A stretch of DNA of 53,012 nt, taken from NCBI GenBank assembly GCA_963718375.1, contig CAVQZD010000006.1:1-53012 (forward strand), read 5' to 3'. The position numbers were made by a program, and so were the translations under genes. Shown here one piece after another: positions 1-9,504 of the stretch. The DNA is from RBG-16-64-13 sp963718375 (GTDB taxonomy: Bacteria; Actinomycetota; Thermoleophilia; RBG-16-64-13). Positions within the stretch are counted from its first letter, which is position 1. Each line of letters starts with the position of its first letter. The notes under the pieces are model-generated. The model worked only from the letters and a program-made list of their open reading frames with translations, was not told the DNA's origin and searched no databases.

Positions 1-44
1 TCCGCAGATTCTGGGTCGGATCCGAGACCGTTCAAACCGCGAGG

Positions 45-1424
45 GTGCAGACCTACCCGAGCGATCGGTCCAGGCCCGTGCTTGTGACCGGTATGGTGGT
101 TTGTGCGCTGTCCGGCGCGGTCGCCGGTCTCGCCGGTAATTCGGGACCCTTGTGGATGCTCGCGGCCTCAGCGGCGATCGCGGTGACGGTGGTGCTGCTC
201 TGGCGTCCCGAGGCGATCCTGCTGGCCGTGGCGGCCTTCCCTTGGCTTGACCTGCTGGCGCGGAATTCACTCGGCGGATTGGGCGCGGCCTGGGATGAGG
301 CTCTCTTGCTGGTCTCGGCGCTTCTTATCCTTTGGGGCGCATTGATCACGGGCAGATTGAGACTACGGACCGTACCCGCTCTGCTCCCTATCGCCTGCGT
401 GTTCACGGCGGCCGTGGGGTCTATCGTGGTGCGTGGGGTGCCTGCCAACGTGGGCTTGTTCGCTCTGCGGCTGATCATCGAGCCCATGCTGTTCTATGTC
501 GTGGGCTTCCTTCTCTACACCACGGTGCCATGGATGCGTCGGGTAGTCATCGTTTTCTTGGGGTCGACTACGGCTCTTGCCGTTCACGGTCTGTATCAGT
601 ACGTGGCCAAGGTGGAAACGCCCGCCGACTGGGTGGATGCCAGCGAGACGGAGGCCATCGTCACCCGTGCCTTCTCGATCATGGGCAAACCCAACGAACT
701 CGGCTCGATCCTGGCGATAGGGATCCTGATTGCGGTAGCGCTGCTCTTGTCGACGGCGGTCCGCAGGCGGTCACGGATCATCTATGCGGGCGTGGCGATC
801 ATTCAACTGGCGGCCCTCGCCGTGACGTACAGCAGAGGGGCCTGGCTCGGCACCGCCGCCGGGCTGCTGACCCTCCTGGTCATGGCGTACAGGCGCTACG
901 TGTTGCCGGCTTTCCTGTTGGCCGCAGTAGCGATCTTGGCCGCGCCAAGCGTGTTCATCGCGCGGTTCCGGGTGATGTTCAGCGAAGACTACTTGTCCAG
1001 GGCCGCGGTCGATGGCCGCCCTTATCGATGGGACACAGCCATAGACCACCTGACCGCCCACCCTTGGTTTGGGATCGGGCTGGGCAGATTCGGGGGGTCC
1101 GCCGCTGAGACCTACGGGTACTGGGCCTTGTGGGTGGACAACTACTATCTGCAACTGGGGGCCGAAGGCGGCATCCTGCTGCTCGCCTCCTTCCTGTGGC
1201 TGCTGCTCCGGGTCGGCAAGGGCTTGGTGAAGAGCTTCTTCGTCGCGTCCGACCCCTACGTCCGTGCGGTCGCGGCAGGCATGGTCGGTGCCATGGTCGC
1301 CATCGTCGTGACCAACGTGTTCCTGGGCGCGATGGAGTCACGCCCTGTGGCTGTTGCGCTGTGGCTGATGGCGGGTCTGGTAACCTCCGCGGCGCTAAGC
1401 GGCCCCGCCAAGACAGAGGCATGA
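45..1424 (+). CDS. O-antigen ligase-like polytopic membrane protein (Wzy_C type)
   Basis: A 459-residue protein made almost entirely of hydrophobic segments, roughly ten to twelve membrane spans, with a longer extracytoplasmic loop near residues 310-370. That loop holds HPWFGIGLGRFGG and then NYYLQLGAEGGILLL, the pattern of the O-antigen ligase / polymerase family (Wzy_C), which joins or ligates polysaccharide on the outer face of the membrane. The GTG start at 45 follows a weak GAGG; an ATG at 93 would remove 16 residues. Its stop overlaps the ATG of the WecG-like gene, so it heads a polysaccharide gene run of four. The exact polymer cannot be told from sequence. The 44 bases before the start are too few to judge a promoter. 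Confidence 0.85.
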   Translation: MQTYPSDRSRPVLVTGMVVCALSGAVAGLAGNSGPLWMLAASAAIAVTVVLLWRPEAILLAVAAFPWLDLLARNSLGGLGAAWDEALLLVSALLILWGALITGRLRLRTVPALLPIACVFTAAVGSIVVRGVPANVGLFALRLIIEPMLFYVVGFLLYTTVPWMRRVVIVFLGSTTALAVHGLYQYVAKVETPADWVDASETEAIVTRAFSIMGKPNELGSILAIGILIAVALLLSTAVRRRSRIIYAGVAIIQLAALAVTYSRGAWLGTAAGLLTLLVMAYRRYVLPAFLLAAVAILAAPSVFIARFRVMFSEDYLSRAAVDGRPYRWDTAIDHLTAHPWFGIGLGRFGGSAAETYGYWALWVDNYYLQLGAEGGILLLASFLWLLLRVGKGLVKSFFVASDPYVRAVAAGMVGAMVAIVVTNVFLGAMESRPVAVALWLMAGLVTSAALSGPAKTEA

Positions 1425-2300
1425 GACGCACCAGGGTGCTGTCTGTCGAGATCGCTTCGGTGACCCGAGAGGGCTTCCGGGAAGCGGTAGTCGACATGCT
1501 CAAGGGCTTCGAGCTCCTCCGCAGTCGCGAAGGTCAATGCCGAGTTCCTGCTGCGAGCCCTTGCCGATGACGACTTCGATGCCTTTCTACGTTCGACCCG
1601 GCTCAACATCGCCGACGGGGTCGGGGTGGTGTGGGCGGCCCGATTTCTCACCCTCAGGACCACTGATCTGCCGCTGCTGAGGCAGTTGCAGGTCATGTGG
1701 CAGGCGGCATTCTCGCTCTCGTCGCTGGTGTTCCGTCCGAGCTACTGCCGTAGCCCTATCCCTGAGCGCATCCCTGGCGTGGACGCGCTGATGGCCATGC
1801 TGGAAGCTGCGGAAGAGGCGGACGTGCCCGTGTACTTCCTGGGTGCGGCAGCAGACGTGAACCTGAAGGCCAGGTCCGAGATCCAAGCGCGCATGCCGCG
1901 CTTGAAGATCGCCGGGGGCAGGGATGGCTACGTGCAAGATTGGAGCCCGGCGCTCAAGGAGATCGACGATTCTAAGGCGGTCATGCTGGTGGTAGCGCTG
2001 GGGTGTCCCAAGCAGGAGTTTTGGATCCGCGACCATCTTGCAGGGCTGCGCCATGTCAAGGTAGCCGTGGGCGAAGGGGGCTCTCTGGACTTTATCGCGG
2101 GTGACTTTGCGCGTGCGCCACAGTGGCTACAGCACGTGGGTCTCGAGTGGTTCTGGAGACTGTTCATGAACCGCAACAAGACCGGCTCGACGTCGCGAGC
2201 TCGGAGGATATGGAACGCGGTGCCGGTGTTCATCCATCAAACGGTCAGGTGGAAGCTTCAGCATGGGTGGGTGCAGATCGAGGATCAGGAGCCCGCTTGA
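1421..2300 (+). pseudogene. WecG/TagA/CpsF-family glycosyltransferase, frameshifted
   Basis: Members of this family transfer N-acetylmannosaminuronate or a related sugar to a lipid-linked intermediate. The start ATG at 1421 overlaps the previous stop. The N-terminal 30 or so residues (MRRTRVLSVEIASVTREGF) read in one frame. From about 1500-1515 the family sequence continues in another frame: KVNAEFLLRAL, ADGVGVVWAARF, VDALMAMLE, VALGCPKQEFW and GGSLDFIAGDFARAPQW. The N-terminal frame runs to a stop at 1568-1570, so one small indel near 1500-1515 splits the gene. Everything downstream is intact to 2300, including the C-terminal LEWFWRL. Either the gene is broken or the base call is wrong; because the rest is well conserved I lean to a sequencing or assembly error. 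An internal GTG at 1626 could not restore a full enzyme. Confidence 0.8.
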
Positions 2301-3460
2301 AGACCATAGCCGTCATCTACAGCGGCGGACGCCGGTGGGGGGGTATCGAATCCTATCTTGCGAATCTGTTCCGCCTCTATGACCGAGGCCAGATGGGATT
2401 GCTTCTGGTCAGCCTGGGCGAGTGGGAGCTCACCCAAGAACTGTCGAAGGCGGGCCTCTCAGCCGATACGCGGGTCTTGAGTGGTAGAAGGCTGAGCCTG
2501 GGCACCATACGTCAGATGCGGCGGCTGATGTTGGACGAGGAGGTCCAGCTGATCGTCTCTCAAGGCGTGGTGGCCAACGCTTACGCTCGCGTGGTGGCGG
2601 CGATGACGGGGTTGCCGGGCCTGAGCGTAGTGCACAGCGACCTCGATCTCGACTACCCTCGGCCGCTGACCCGCGGGGTGTACAGGATCTCTGACAGGAG
2701 TCTGCGGCGGTACTCGCAGAACCACATCGCCGTATCCGGCTATCTCAAGGACCAACTGGTACAGACAGGCGTCGCGCCTGACAGAGTGCGGGTGGTCTAC
2801 AATGGGGTCGATAAGGCCGCCAGGGGAGCAGGTGTCTCACGATTCGCAGGCGGCGAACCCCCCGGTGAGGGCGGGCATGGAGATGAGAAGAGTGGGTCGC
2901 GTGCTCTGCGGGGCGACGTCTCCCTCGTCTCGGTGGGACGGTTGCACGCGGTCAAGAACTTTGACTCATTGGTCAGGGCCGTGGCACTCTTGCCGCACCG
3001 GGTCACGCTGACGGTTTGGGGGGAGGGAGAGCAAGGGCCGGCACTCAAGGCGCTCACCAAGGACTTGGAACTTGAAGGACGCGTGCGCTTTCCCGGCGAA
3101 TCTGAGAATATGGGGCAGGCACTGCAGGGGGCGGACATTTATCTCCAGCCATCAAAGAGTGAGGGGTGTTCGTTCGCGGTCGCCGAAGCGATGCTGTGCG
3201 GTATGCCGGTGATAGTGACTCCCCGGGGGGGACTGCCCGAGCAGGTGCGGGACGGAGTGACCGGACTGGTGACGAGTGACGAAAGCCCTGAGGCTATAGC
3301 GGAAGCAGTGGAGAGACTGCTCAGCGAGGACGGACTGGCCGCGAGATTGGCCACGGCGGGAAAGAAGGCAGCTGAAGAGATGTACTCCATGGATAGATGG
3401 CTAAATGAGACCACAGCGGCGCTCTGTGCTGCCGCGAAGGATGGGGTCGGCGCAGCGTGA
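2297..3460 (+). CDS. GT4-family glycosyltransferase (GT-B fold)
   Basis: A 387-residue retaining-type glycosyltransferase. The TTG start at 2297 sits 5 bases after AGGAG and overlaps the WecG-like stop (TTGA), which suggests coupled translation. The N-terminal Rossmann half has the glycine-rich SGGRRWGGIESYLANL acceptor-side motif. The C-terminal half has VSVGRLHAVKNF, LTVWGEGEQ and the diagnostic SEGCSFAVAEAMLCGMPVI (E-x7-E) with GGLPEQV for nucleotide-sugar binding. A basic, glycine-rich insertion near residues 180-205 lies in the interdomain loop. It should act in the cytoplasm on a lipid-linked glycan; donor and acceptor cannot be read from sequence. The frame is open further upstream, but that stretch overlaps wecG and lacks family similarity. 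Confidence 0.88.
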   Translation: MKTIAVIYSGGRRWGGIESYLANLFRLYDRGQMGLLLVSLGEWELTQELSKAGLSADTRVLSGRRLSLGTIRQMRRLMLDEEVQLIVSQGVVANAYARVVAAMTGLPGLSVVHSDLDLDYPRPLTRGVYRISDRSLRRYSQNHIAVSGYLKDQLVQTGVAPDRVRVVYNGVDKAARGAGVSRFAGGEPPGEGGHGDEKSGSRALRGDVSLVSVGRLHAVKNFDSLVRAVALLPHRVTLTVWGEGEQGPALKALTKDLELEGRVRFPGESENMGQALQGADIYLQPSKSEGCSFAVAEAMLCGMPVIVTPRGGLPEQVRDGVTGLVTSDESPEAIAEAVERLLSEDGLAARLATAGKKAAEEMYSMDRWLNETTAALCAAAKDGVGAA

Positions 3461-4674
3461 TCCATGGCAAAGACATAGTCTGTCTCTCTTCTCTGGACTG
3501 GGACGCCCCCTGGGGCAGCGCTCAGCAGGCGATGCACAGGCTGGCTAGGACCAACCGGGTGCTGTACGTAGACGAGCCCGCCAGCTTCTTGATGCCTTTC
3601 GTGATGTCGTCACGGTGGAAGCGCTGGAGGGCGGTGGTGCCACTTCTTCGCCAGGAGGGCGAGGATCTGTGGACGCTGACCCCCCCTCCATTGGTGCCGT
3701 TCGCGAACAAGGTGCAGGTGGCCAACAAGGCGCGACAGGCGATCATGGCCAAATACGTGCGCTGGGCGATCAAGAAGTTGGGCTTCGCCGACGACCACAT
3801 CTTCTGGACGTATTTGCCGTCGACTGTCGCCGTGCTCGACAAGATCTATCCGCCCAAGGCCGGCAGACCACCGGCACTGATCGTTTACCACTGCGTCGAT
3901 GAACACTCCGCTTTCCCAGGACATGTCATCTCTCCCAAACTGGTGAAGTCTTATGACGACGAGCTCACCAGGCGTGCAGATCTGGTGATAACCACCTCCG
4001 ACAATCTGCGGACTTCCAGGGAGACCATCAATCCGCACACATACACGGTGCTGAACGCGGCCGACGTCGAACTGTTCAACCAAGCGCTTGATCCTGAACT
4101 CCAAGTACCGGAGGACTTAGCGCAGGTCCCGACACCACGCATCGGGGTCGTAGGCGTGCATGACTATCGGTTGGACATCGATGCCATCGAGACTATCGTG
4201 AGGGCCGACCGTGCCTGGAACGTGGTCCTCATCGGGCCTATGAAGCTCAATCACGGCGAAGTGGCTAGGCTCAAGCACATGCGGAGGGTGCACCTGATCG
4301 GTGAAAGACAGCGGCAAGACCTGCCTGGATACCTCAAGGGGCTTTCCGCAGCGCTCATACCCTATCGGACGGGTGAACTGACCCGCAACATCTTCCCCCT
4401 GAAGCTGTTCGAGTACCTGGCGGCCGGCGTACCCGTGATCGCGGGAGGACTTCCGGAGCTGAAGAGGTATGAAGGGATGATATCTCTAGCGGAGAAGTTG
4501 GAGGATTATCCAGAGCTGGTGCGAGCGGCTATCGCCGAAGACAGCCCCGAAAAGCGATCAGCCAGGGTGGCTTTCGCGTCGAAGAATTCCTGGGAGGATC
4601 GCATCGCGGAGGTCTCTGACCTTGTGGAGCAAGCTCTTCAAAGGAAGCTCGAAGGCTCGACCGCGACCAAGTAG
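3457..4674 (+). CDS. Glycosyltransferase, GT-B type
   Basis: 405 residues. The GTG start at 3457 overlaps the preceding stop. The N-terminus (IVCLSSLDWDAPWGSAQQ) and the central VYHCVDEHSAFPG resemble glycosyltransferases of the TuaH/GT1-like group. The C-terminal half contains IGVVGVHDYRLD, VVLIGPMKL, LIPYRTGELTRNIFPLK and LFEYLAAGVPVIAGGLPEL, the usual GT-B nucleotide-sugar pocket with the NxxxPxKxxEY-like pattern. No signal peptide or membrane span is visible, so it should be cytoplasmic or membrane-peripheral. It is the fourth gene of the overlapping polysaccharide set. Substrate unknown. Confidence 0.85.
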   Translation: MIHGKDIVCLSSLDWDAPWGSAQQAMHRLARTNRVLYVDEPASFLMPFVMSSRWKRWRAVVPLLRQEGEDLWTLTPPPLVPFANKVQVANKARQAIMAKYVRWAIKKLGFADDHIFWTYLPSTVAVLDKIYPPKAGRPPALIVYHCVDEHSAFPGHVISPKLVKSYDDELTRRADLVITTSDNLRTSRETINPHTYTVLNAADVELFNQALDPELQVPEDLAQVPTPRIGVVGVHDYRLDIDAIETIVRADRAWNVVLIGPMKLNHGEVARLKHMRRVHLIGERQRQDLPGYLKGLSAALIPYRTGELTRNIFPLKLFEYLAAGVPVIAGGLPELKRYEGMISLAEKLEDYPELVRAAIAEDSPEKRSARVAFASKNSWEDRIAEVSDLVEQALQRKLEGSTATK

Positions 4675-4777
4675 TGCGGGTCGGGTATACTCGCACCCCG
4701 AGACCGGAGCGGCATCCAACCCAAAGCGCAATCAAGTCTTCTTGTCCAGGTGGCAGGACTACCAGAGGAAAGACTAT

Positions 4778-7093
4778 TTGCAGCCACAGTCTACCCCCCC
4801 AAGAGTGAGCCTCGCGTGGCGCTCGCGCTACCGAAGTGTGTTCTTGAAGCACACGATTCGCGGGCTGATGGTCGCGGTCGCGACCGTTCTCCTCTGCCTC
4901 CTCTGCGCCGCTCCTGCGTCCGCAGCGACGGGTGACTTTCTCATACAGGGGAGAGGCTACGGCCACGGAGTAGGCATGAGTCAATGGGGGGCCTGGGAGG
5001 GCGCGCGCGAGGGCTACACCTGCAACCAGATACTCAGCTTCTACTACCCGGGCTACGCCCAGTACACGACTCCGTCGAACACGACCATCAAGGTGCGCAT
5101 CTCTCAAGACCCCGCTGATGCCACTTGGACTGACGATCGGTTCTACCGGGTCTATCTGAAGCCGGTGGTGAGCACGGCCCGGCTCGTTCTCAAGAACGGC
5201 GGGGCCGCGGACATCGTGGTGCCCATCAAGGTGGGCCAAGCGGTCGAGGCGCGCTACATCACCGTCGGGGGAGTGGGCCATATATATGTGCCTGGCGGCA
5301 CCTCATACGACCAGGTATACATGCTGCCCGACTCGGCCGCCGGGCGTGTGGCTGTATCCATGCAGTTGACCAGCACCGCTGCCGCAACGGTCTACCGGGA
5401 GTATTGGGGCGGCATGAGCGTCGTGCCCATGAGCGGATACGCTCTCTATCTGGACAACTGGGTCAACCTCAACTACTACACGCGGGGCGTGGCGGAGATC
5501 AAGCCGGAGTGGGCCAAGCCCGACTGGCCGCAGTACTACGCCATTGAGGCCGTGAAGGCGCAGTCGGTCGCCGCGCGCACGTACGCCTATGTCGAGTATC
5601 TCAAGCAAGGCGTCGTAAATGATGACACCCGGGACATCTGCTACAAGGGCTACGCATACGAGGTAGCTAACCCCGGCGCTGCCCAGGCAGCGGTCGCCAC
5701 AAACGGGCAGGTCCTCAAACACTCCAGCGGGTGGCAGAAGACGTTCTTCTCCTCGCACTCGGGTGGCTACACCACGACCACTGCGTGGAGCGATAGTCCG
5801 CCTTCATACGTGGTGTCACAGCCCGATCAATGGAGTCGTGTGGCGCCGCCCCCGGGGCTGACGAGCATACAGCCGGGATACGGGTGGACGGTCCCCCTAT
5901 CGCCCGCTACGTTGGCGACCAAGTTGATCGGCCCGGGTCACATAGACAACGTGGGGACCATAACCAATGTCGAGGTCATCGGGCATGACACGCCCGACCC
6001 GGAAAGCCATGCGACCTTGATCCGCATTACGGGCACCGCTGGCTCGGACACCTTATCGGCGAGGACGTTCAAGTCTGCGCTGGGGCTTAGATCGACGCTG
6101 TTCAGCGTGGTGAAGGACGGAAGTGTGACCAGAGTGGACGACGCCGACCTCAACATCGCCTATTCGGGCGGCTGGACCAGGGGCGCAAACGCCTCCGCGT
6201 TCCAGGGGTCCGTCATTTCGGTGAACGGGACGGGCAAGGCCTCCATCTGCTTCGACGGCACCTATCTGGCGATCAACGCGAAGACCGCCCCATACTACGG
6301 CAAGGCCAGAGTGACACTGGACGGCGGCCCCGCGGTCACGGTCGACTACTACACCCCCACCGAGCGGTACCAATCGAGGGTCTATAACACGGGCAACTTG
6401 TCCCCTGGTGAGCACAGACTGGTGATCGAGTGGACGGGCACCAAGAACGCTCTATCTTGGGCGTACCTAGTGGGCGTGGATGCGCTCGACGTCGTCGGGA
6501 CCCTGAAACCAAGCACGGAGCGCTACGAACAGGACGATTCTCGTCTGTCGTACGTTGGACCATGGGTCGGCACCTCCGCTTCAGGCCTTTCGGGCGGCAC
6601 CCAGAAGACCCTCTACGCTCCGGGTTCGGTGACCGTCAAGTTCGAGGGCAGCTACTTGGCTTGGATAGGCAGGAAGGCGCCCTACTACGGCGTGGCTCGG
6701 GTCACTTTGGATGGCAAGACTTCGACCACCGTCGACCTGTACAGTCCGACCGACACCTACAAGGCCAGAGTGTATTCCACGGGCCTGCTCGCCCGAGGTT
6801 CGCACACGCTGACCATAGAATGGACGGGGGCGAAGAATGCTGCTGCGACCTACCATTTGATCGGTGTGGATGCGTTCGACGTGGTCGGGACCCTCACGCA
6901 GGCGCCCGCAGCCTCCGCTCAGAGCGCCCCCGTAGTGCCGGATGCGAGAAGCTTCAGCACCCTCAGCACCCTCGAAACCTCGGGCGGCCCCGTCGATTCG
7001 GCCGGCTCTCCGCTGGAGGACACCGACTCGTCGGTATACGAAGATCTGCGGACTGACATGACTACCACAACGACAGATCCCGGCGTGGACTAG
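4778..7093 (+). CDS. Secreted SpoIID/LytB-domain protein with two C-terminal repeat modules
   Basis: About 771 residues. I prefer the TTG at 4778, 5 bases after AGAGGAAAG; an upstream TTG at 4622 would overlap the glycosyltransferase by 53 bases and put the signal sequence more than 80 residues in. A hydrophobic stretch ending CAAPASAA gives an export signal near residues 30-50. The SpoIID (amidase-enhancer) domain follows: GYGHGVGMSQWGAW, then IEAVKAQSVAARTYAY and FFSSHSGGYT, ending about residue 430. SpoIID proteins cleave or process denuded peptidoglycan glycan strands. Two modules of about 125-130 residues follow (roughly 451-578 and 581-708), each with YYGKARVTLDG or YYGVARVTLDG, then VYxTGxLxxGxHxLxIEWTG and VGVDAxDVVGTL. 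The same module recurs in the next gene. The Ser/Thr-rich tail has no sorting motif. Binding to wall glycan by the modules is inference. Confidence 0.87.
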   Translation: MQPQSTPPRVSLAWRSRYRSVFLKHTIRGLMVAVATVLLCLLCAAPASAATGDFLIQGRGYGHGVGMSQWGAWEGAREGYTCNQILSFYYPGYAQYTTPSNTTIKVRISQDPADATWTDDRFYRVYLKPVVSTARLVLKNGGAADIVVPIKVGQAVEARYITVGGVGHIYVPGGTSYDQVYMLPDSAAGRVAVSMQLTSTAAATVYREYWGGMSVVPMSGYALYLDNWVNLNYYTRGVAEIKPEWAKPDWPQYYAIEAVKAQSVAARTYAYVEYLKQGVVNDDTRDICYKGYAYEVANPGAAQAAVATNGQVLKHSSGWQKTFFSSHSGGYTTTTAWSDSPPSYVVSQPDQWSRVAPPPGLTSIQPGYGWTVPLSPATLATKLIGPGHIDNVGTITNVEVIGHDTPDPESHATLIRITGTAGSDTLSARTFKSALGLRSTLFSVVKDGSVTRVDDADLNIAYSGGWTRGANASAFQGSVISVNGTGKASICFDGTYLAINAKTAPYYGKARVTLDGGPAVTVDYYTPTERYQSRVYNTGNLSPGEHRLVIEWTGTKNALSWAYLVGVDALDVVGTLKPSTERYEQDDSRLSYVGPWVGTSASGLSGGTQKTLYAPGSVTVKFEGSYLAWIGRKAPYYGVARVTLDGKTSTTVDLYSPTDTYKARVYSTGLLARGSHTLTIEWTGAKNAAATYHLIGVDAFDVVGTLTQAPAASAQSAPVVPDARSFSTLSTLETSGGPVDSAGSPLEDTDSSVYEDLRTDMTTTTTDPGVD

Positions 7094-7220
7094 ACTACGG
7101 CCGGCTCGCTACAATACTGACAACCGGCGCTAAGTCTTGGAACTCCAGTGCCGATAGAACCGGTATGAGGTTCATATGCCGAACACAGGTTGTGTCGGCG
7201 AGAGAGTAGAGGAGGTACCC

Positions 7221-9407
7221 GTGTCAGTAGACGGCCACCTACACGGGGTGAGCAGGTCATTTTGGGGGGGCCGTGCGCTAGCGTTCGTCTTTGTCATCCT
7301 TGCCCTGCTGATATCCGCGACCACCGGGCTGCTTGCAGCGCCGGCCAGCGCAGCGGAGACGGTAGAGTACAGCGACTCCGAGATCGCGTTCGTCACGCAG
7401 CTCAACGATTATCGTGTCGCGAACGGGCGGCAACCACTATTGATATCCGACACGCTCAGCCTGTCTGCGCAGCGTCACAGTTCAGACATGGGCAAGTATC
7501 GCTACTTCGACCACTACACCCAGGGTTCCGATTGGTTTCCGCGGGGCTACTCACCGTTTCAGCGTATGGGGGCGGTCGGATATTCCAGTGGAGCCATGGG
7601 CGAGAACATCGCCGCTGGGCAACTGACGGCCGCCAGCGCTCTAGCGGCCTTCCAAGGGTCTGAGGGCCACAACGCGCTCCTGCTCAGCACTGACTACGCA
7701 GTCGTGGGTATCGGGCTTGTCAACACTCCTGGCTCCCCGTACGGGTACTACTGGACGGTGGACTTCGGCGGCACTGTCGACTCTTCGGCGCACGGCACCG
7801 GCATCTTCGAGCAGTCCGATTCGCGCATCAGCTACCTAGGCGAGTGGAATAGCGCGGGCACTTTCTACTGGGCCAACCACGAGGGTTCGACGGCGTTTGT
7901 CTCATTCACCGGGACGGCCATTCAGCTGTACGCGCAGACCGGTCAGGGCTACGGTCAAGCGAAGGTGAGCGTGGACGGCGGCGCCGCCACGACGGTGGAC
8001 TTCAACACACCGAGCGGTCTGTCGCGGCAGCCCGTCTATACCAAGTACGGGCTCCCGGATACGACGCACACGGTCAAGATAACGTGCGTGAGCGAAGGGC
8101 AGGCCATAACCCTCGACGCCCTGCGTGTCTGGAAGACGCAGACTCAGCCGGGTGAGCTCGTGCAGGCACCTAACGGCGACCAGAGGTATCAGCAGGACAA
8201 CGGCGCCTTTAGGTATACCGGGGACTGGGTCGACTGCTACACGCCTTGGTTGGCTTCCGGATGGTCCTACTGGCGCGCAGAAGGTCCCGGTGCCTCGGTG
8301 AACGTGACGTTCGACGGTACCTCTCTGACTTGGATAGGCACGAAAGCCTCGAATCAGGGTAAGGCCTTGGTCGTACTCGACGGCGTCACAGCCAAAGCCC
8401 AGACAGTGGATCTGTATAGTGCTAACGAGAAGTACAAGCAGAAGATATACAGCACTGGTGTGCTGTCGGAAGGTCGCCACACACTCGCCATCTATTGGGT
8501 GGGAGAGAAGAACCCAGCGGCGACGAACTACTACGTCAACGTCGACGCCTTTGACGTTCTGGGCGGGTTCACCCAAGCGCAGGCAACAGCGCCGCCCTTC
8601 ACCTGGACCTACGAGCAGAACGCCTCCAAAGTCACCTATCTCGGGGACTGGGCTACCGGCAGCAGCTGGTCGGCATCAGGAGGTAGCTTCGCCTCCACCG
8701 AGCAGAAGGGTGCGGCCGCGATCACCAAGTTCAACGGCACCGAGGTCACGGCGGTGCTCAGGACCACTCCATGGTACGGCAAGGCCGAGCTGACCTTGGA
8801 TCCCGGTACCCCCCAGCAACGAGTCAAGACTGTGGATCTGTACAGCGCGTCCGTCGGCTGGAAGGTGACCTCCTTGTACAAGGAGACCGGCCTCGCCGCG
8901 GGTGAACACACTCTGGTGGTCAGGTGCGCGGGCCTCAAGAACGACGCGTCGTTGGGCACAGCCATCGGACTTGACGGCTTCGCCATCAAAGGCCAGATGC
9001 TGCAGGCTCCGGCGGCTGCCCGTATTGATGACACTACTGCTTCATTCGCCTTTGCCGGCGATTGGAACCAAGCCCAAGACTGGTACGCTTCTGGTGATAG
9101 CTTCCGCTCCGCGAACTCACAAGGAGCCAAGGTGACTTTCACCTTCCAGGGCAACTACGCCTCGCTTCTGGCGAGGACTACCCCGTGGTACGGGTGGGCG
9201 AGGGTCACACTGGATGGTAACGAGGCCGAAGCTGTGATCGTTGACTTGTACAGTCCCGGCGTGGCTTGGCAGGTGTCCGTCTACAACACTGGCTATTTGG
9301 CTTCAGGCGCCCACTATCTGACCGTCGAGTGGCTGGACGAGAAGTGCCCGGCTTCATGGGCCACGGGCATTTCGGTGGACGCCGCGGAGATCCTGGCGAT
9401 CAACTGA
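7221..9407 (+). CDS. Secreted CAP-domain protein with four repeat modules
   Basis: About 728 residues. GTG at 7221 lies 5 bases after a strong AGAGGAGG. A signal peptide ends near LLAAPASAAE (residue about 44). The CAP/SCP domain (residues about 52-185) has LNDYRVANGRQPL, SDMGKYRYFDHY, GAMGENIAAG and HNALLLSTDYAVVGIG, matching bacterial SCP-like proteins; their biochemical role is poorly defined. Four beta-rich modules follow (about 194-310, 319-449, 460-590, 599-728), each with a YxxDW or YLGDW opening, a YGxAxVxLDG core and a HTLxIxWxGxKN strand. The first is the most diverged. These are the same modules as in the SpoIID protein just upstream, so the two were probably built by module duplication and may bind the same surface polymer. 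A strong terminator follows. Confidence 0.87.
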   Translation: MSVDGHLHGVSRSFWGGRALAFVFVILALLISATTGLLAAPASAAETVEYSDSEIAFVTQLNDYRVANGRQPLLISDTLSLSAQRHSSDMGKYRYFDHYTQGSDWFPRGYSPFQRMGAVGYSSGAMGENIAAGQLTAASALAAFQGSEGHNALLLSTDYAVVGIGLVNTPGSPYGYYWTVDFGGTVDSSAHGTGIFEQSDSRISYLGEWNSAGTFYWANHEGSTAFVSFTGTAIQLYAQTGQGYGQAKVSVDGGAATTVDFNTPSGLSRQPVYTKYGLPDTTHTVKITCVSEGQAITLDALRVWKTQTQPGELVQAPNGDQRYQQDNGAFRYTGDWVDCYTPWLASGWSYWRAEGPGASVNVTFDGTSLTWIGTKASNQGKALVVLDGVTAKAQTVDLYSANEKYKQKIYSTGVLSEGRHTLAIYWVGEKNPAATNYYVNVDAFDVLGGFTQAQATAPPFTWTYEQNASKVTYLGDWATGSSWSASGGSFASTEQKGAAAITKFNGTEVTAVLRTTPWYGKAELTLDPGTPQQRVKTVDLYSASVGWKVTSLYKETGLAAGEHTLVVRCAGLKNDASLGTAIGLDGFAIKGQMLQAPAAARIDDTTASFAFAGDWNQAQDWYASGDSFRSANSQGAKVTFTFQGNYASLLARTTPWYGWARVTLDGNEAEAVIVDLYSPGVAWQVSVYNTGYLASGAHYLTVEWLDEKCPASWATGISVDAAEILAIN

Positions 9408-9436
9408 GCCACAACCGCGCCGGCTAGAACAGCATC

Positions 9437-9466
9437 AAGCGGGCCCGCCTGACGGCGGGCCCGCTT
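9437..9466. terminator. Bidirectional terminator between convergent genes
   Basis: A perfect 12-bp inverted repeat (AAGCGGGCCCGC and its complement), extendable by one pair to leave a TGAC tetraloop, followed by CTGTTT on the plus strand. It lies between the CAP gene and the convergent NlpC/P60 gene and could serve both. Confidence 0.85.
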
Positions 9467-9504
9467 CTGTTTCGGGACGTATGCGCCGTGGTGCGCCCGA
9501 CCCG

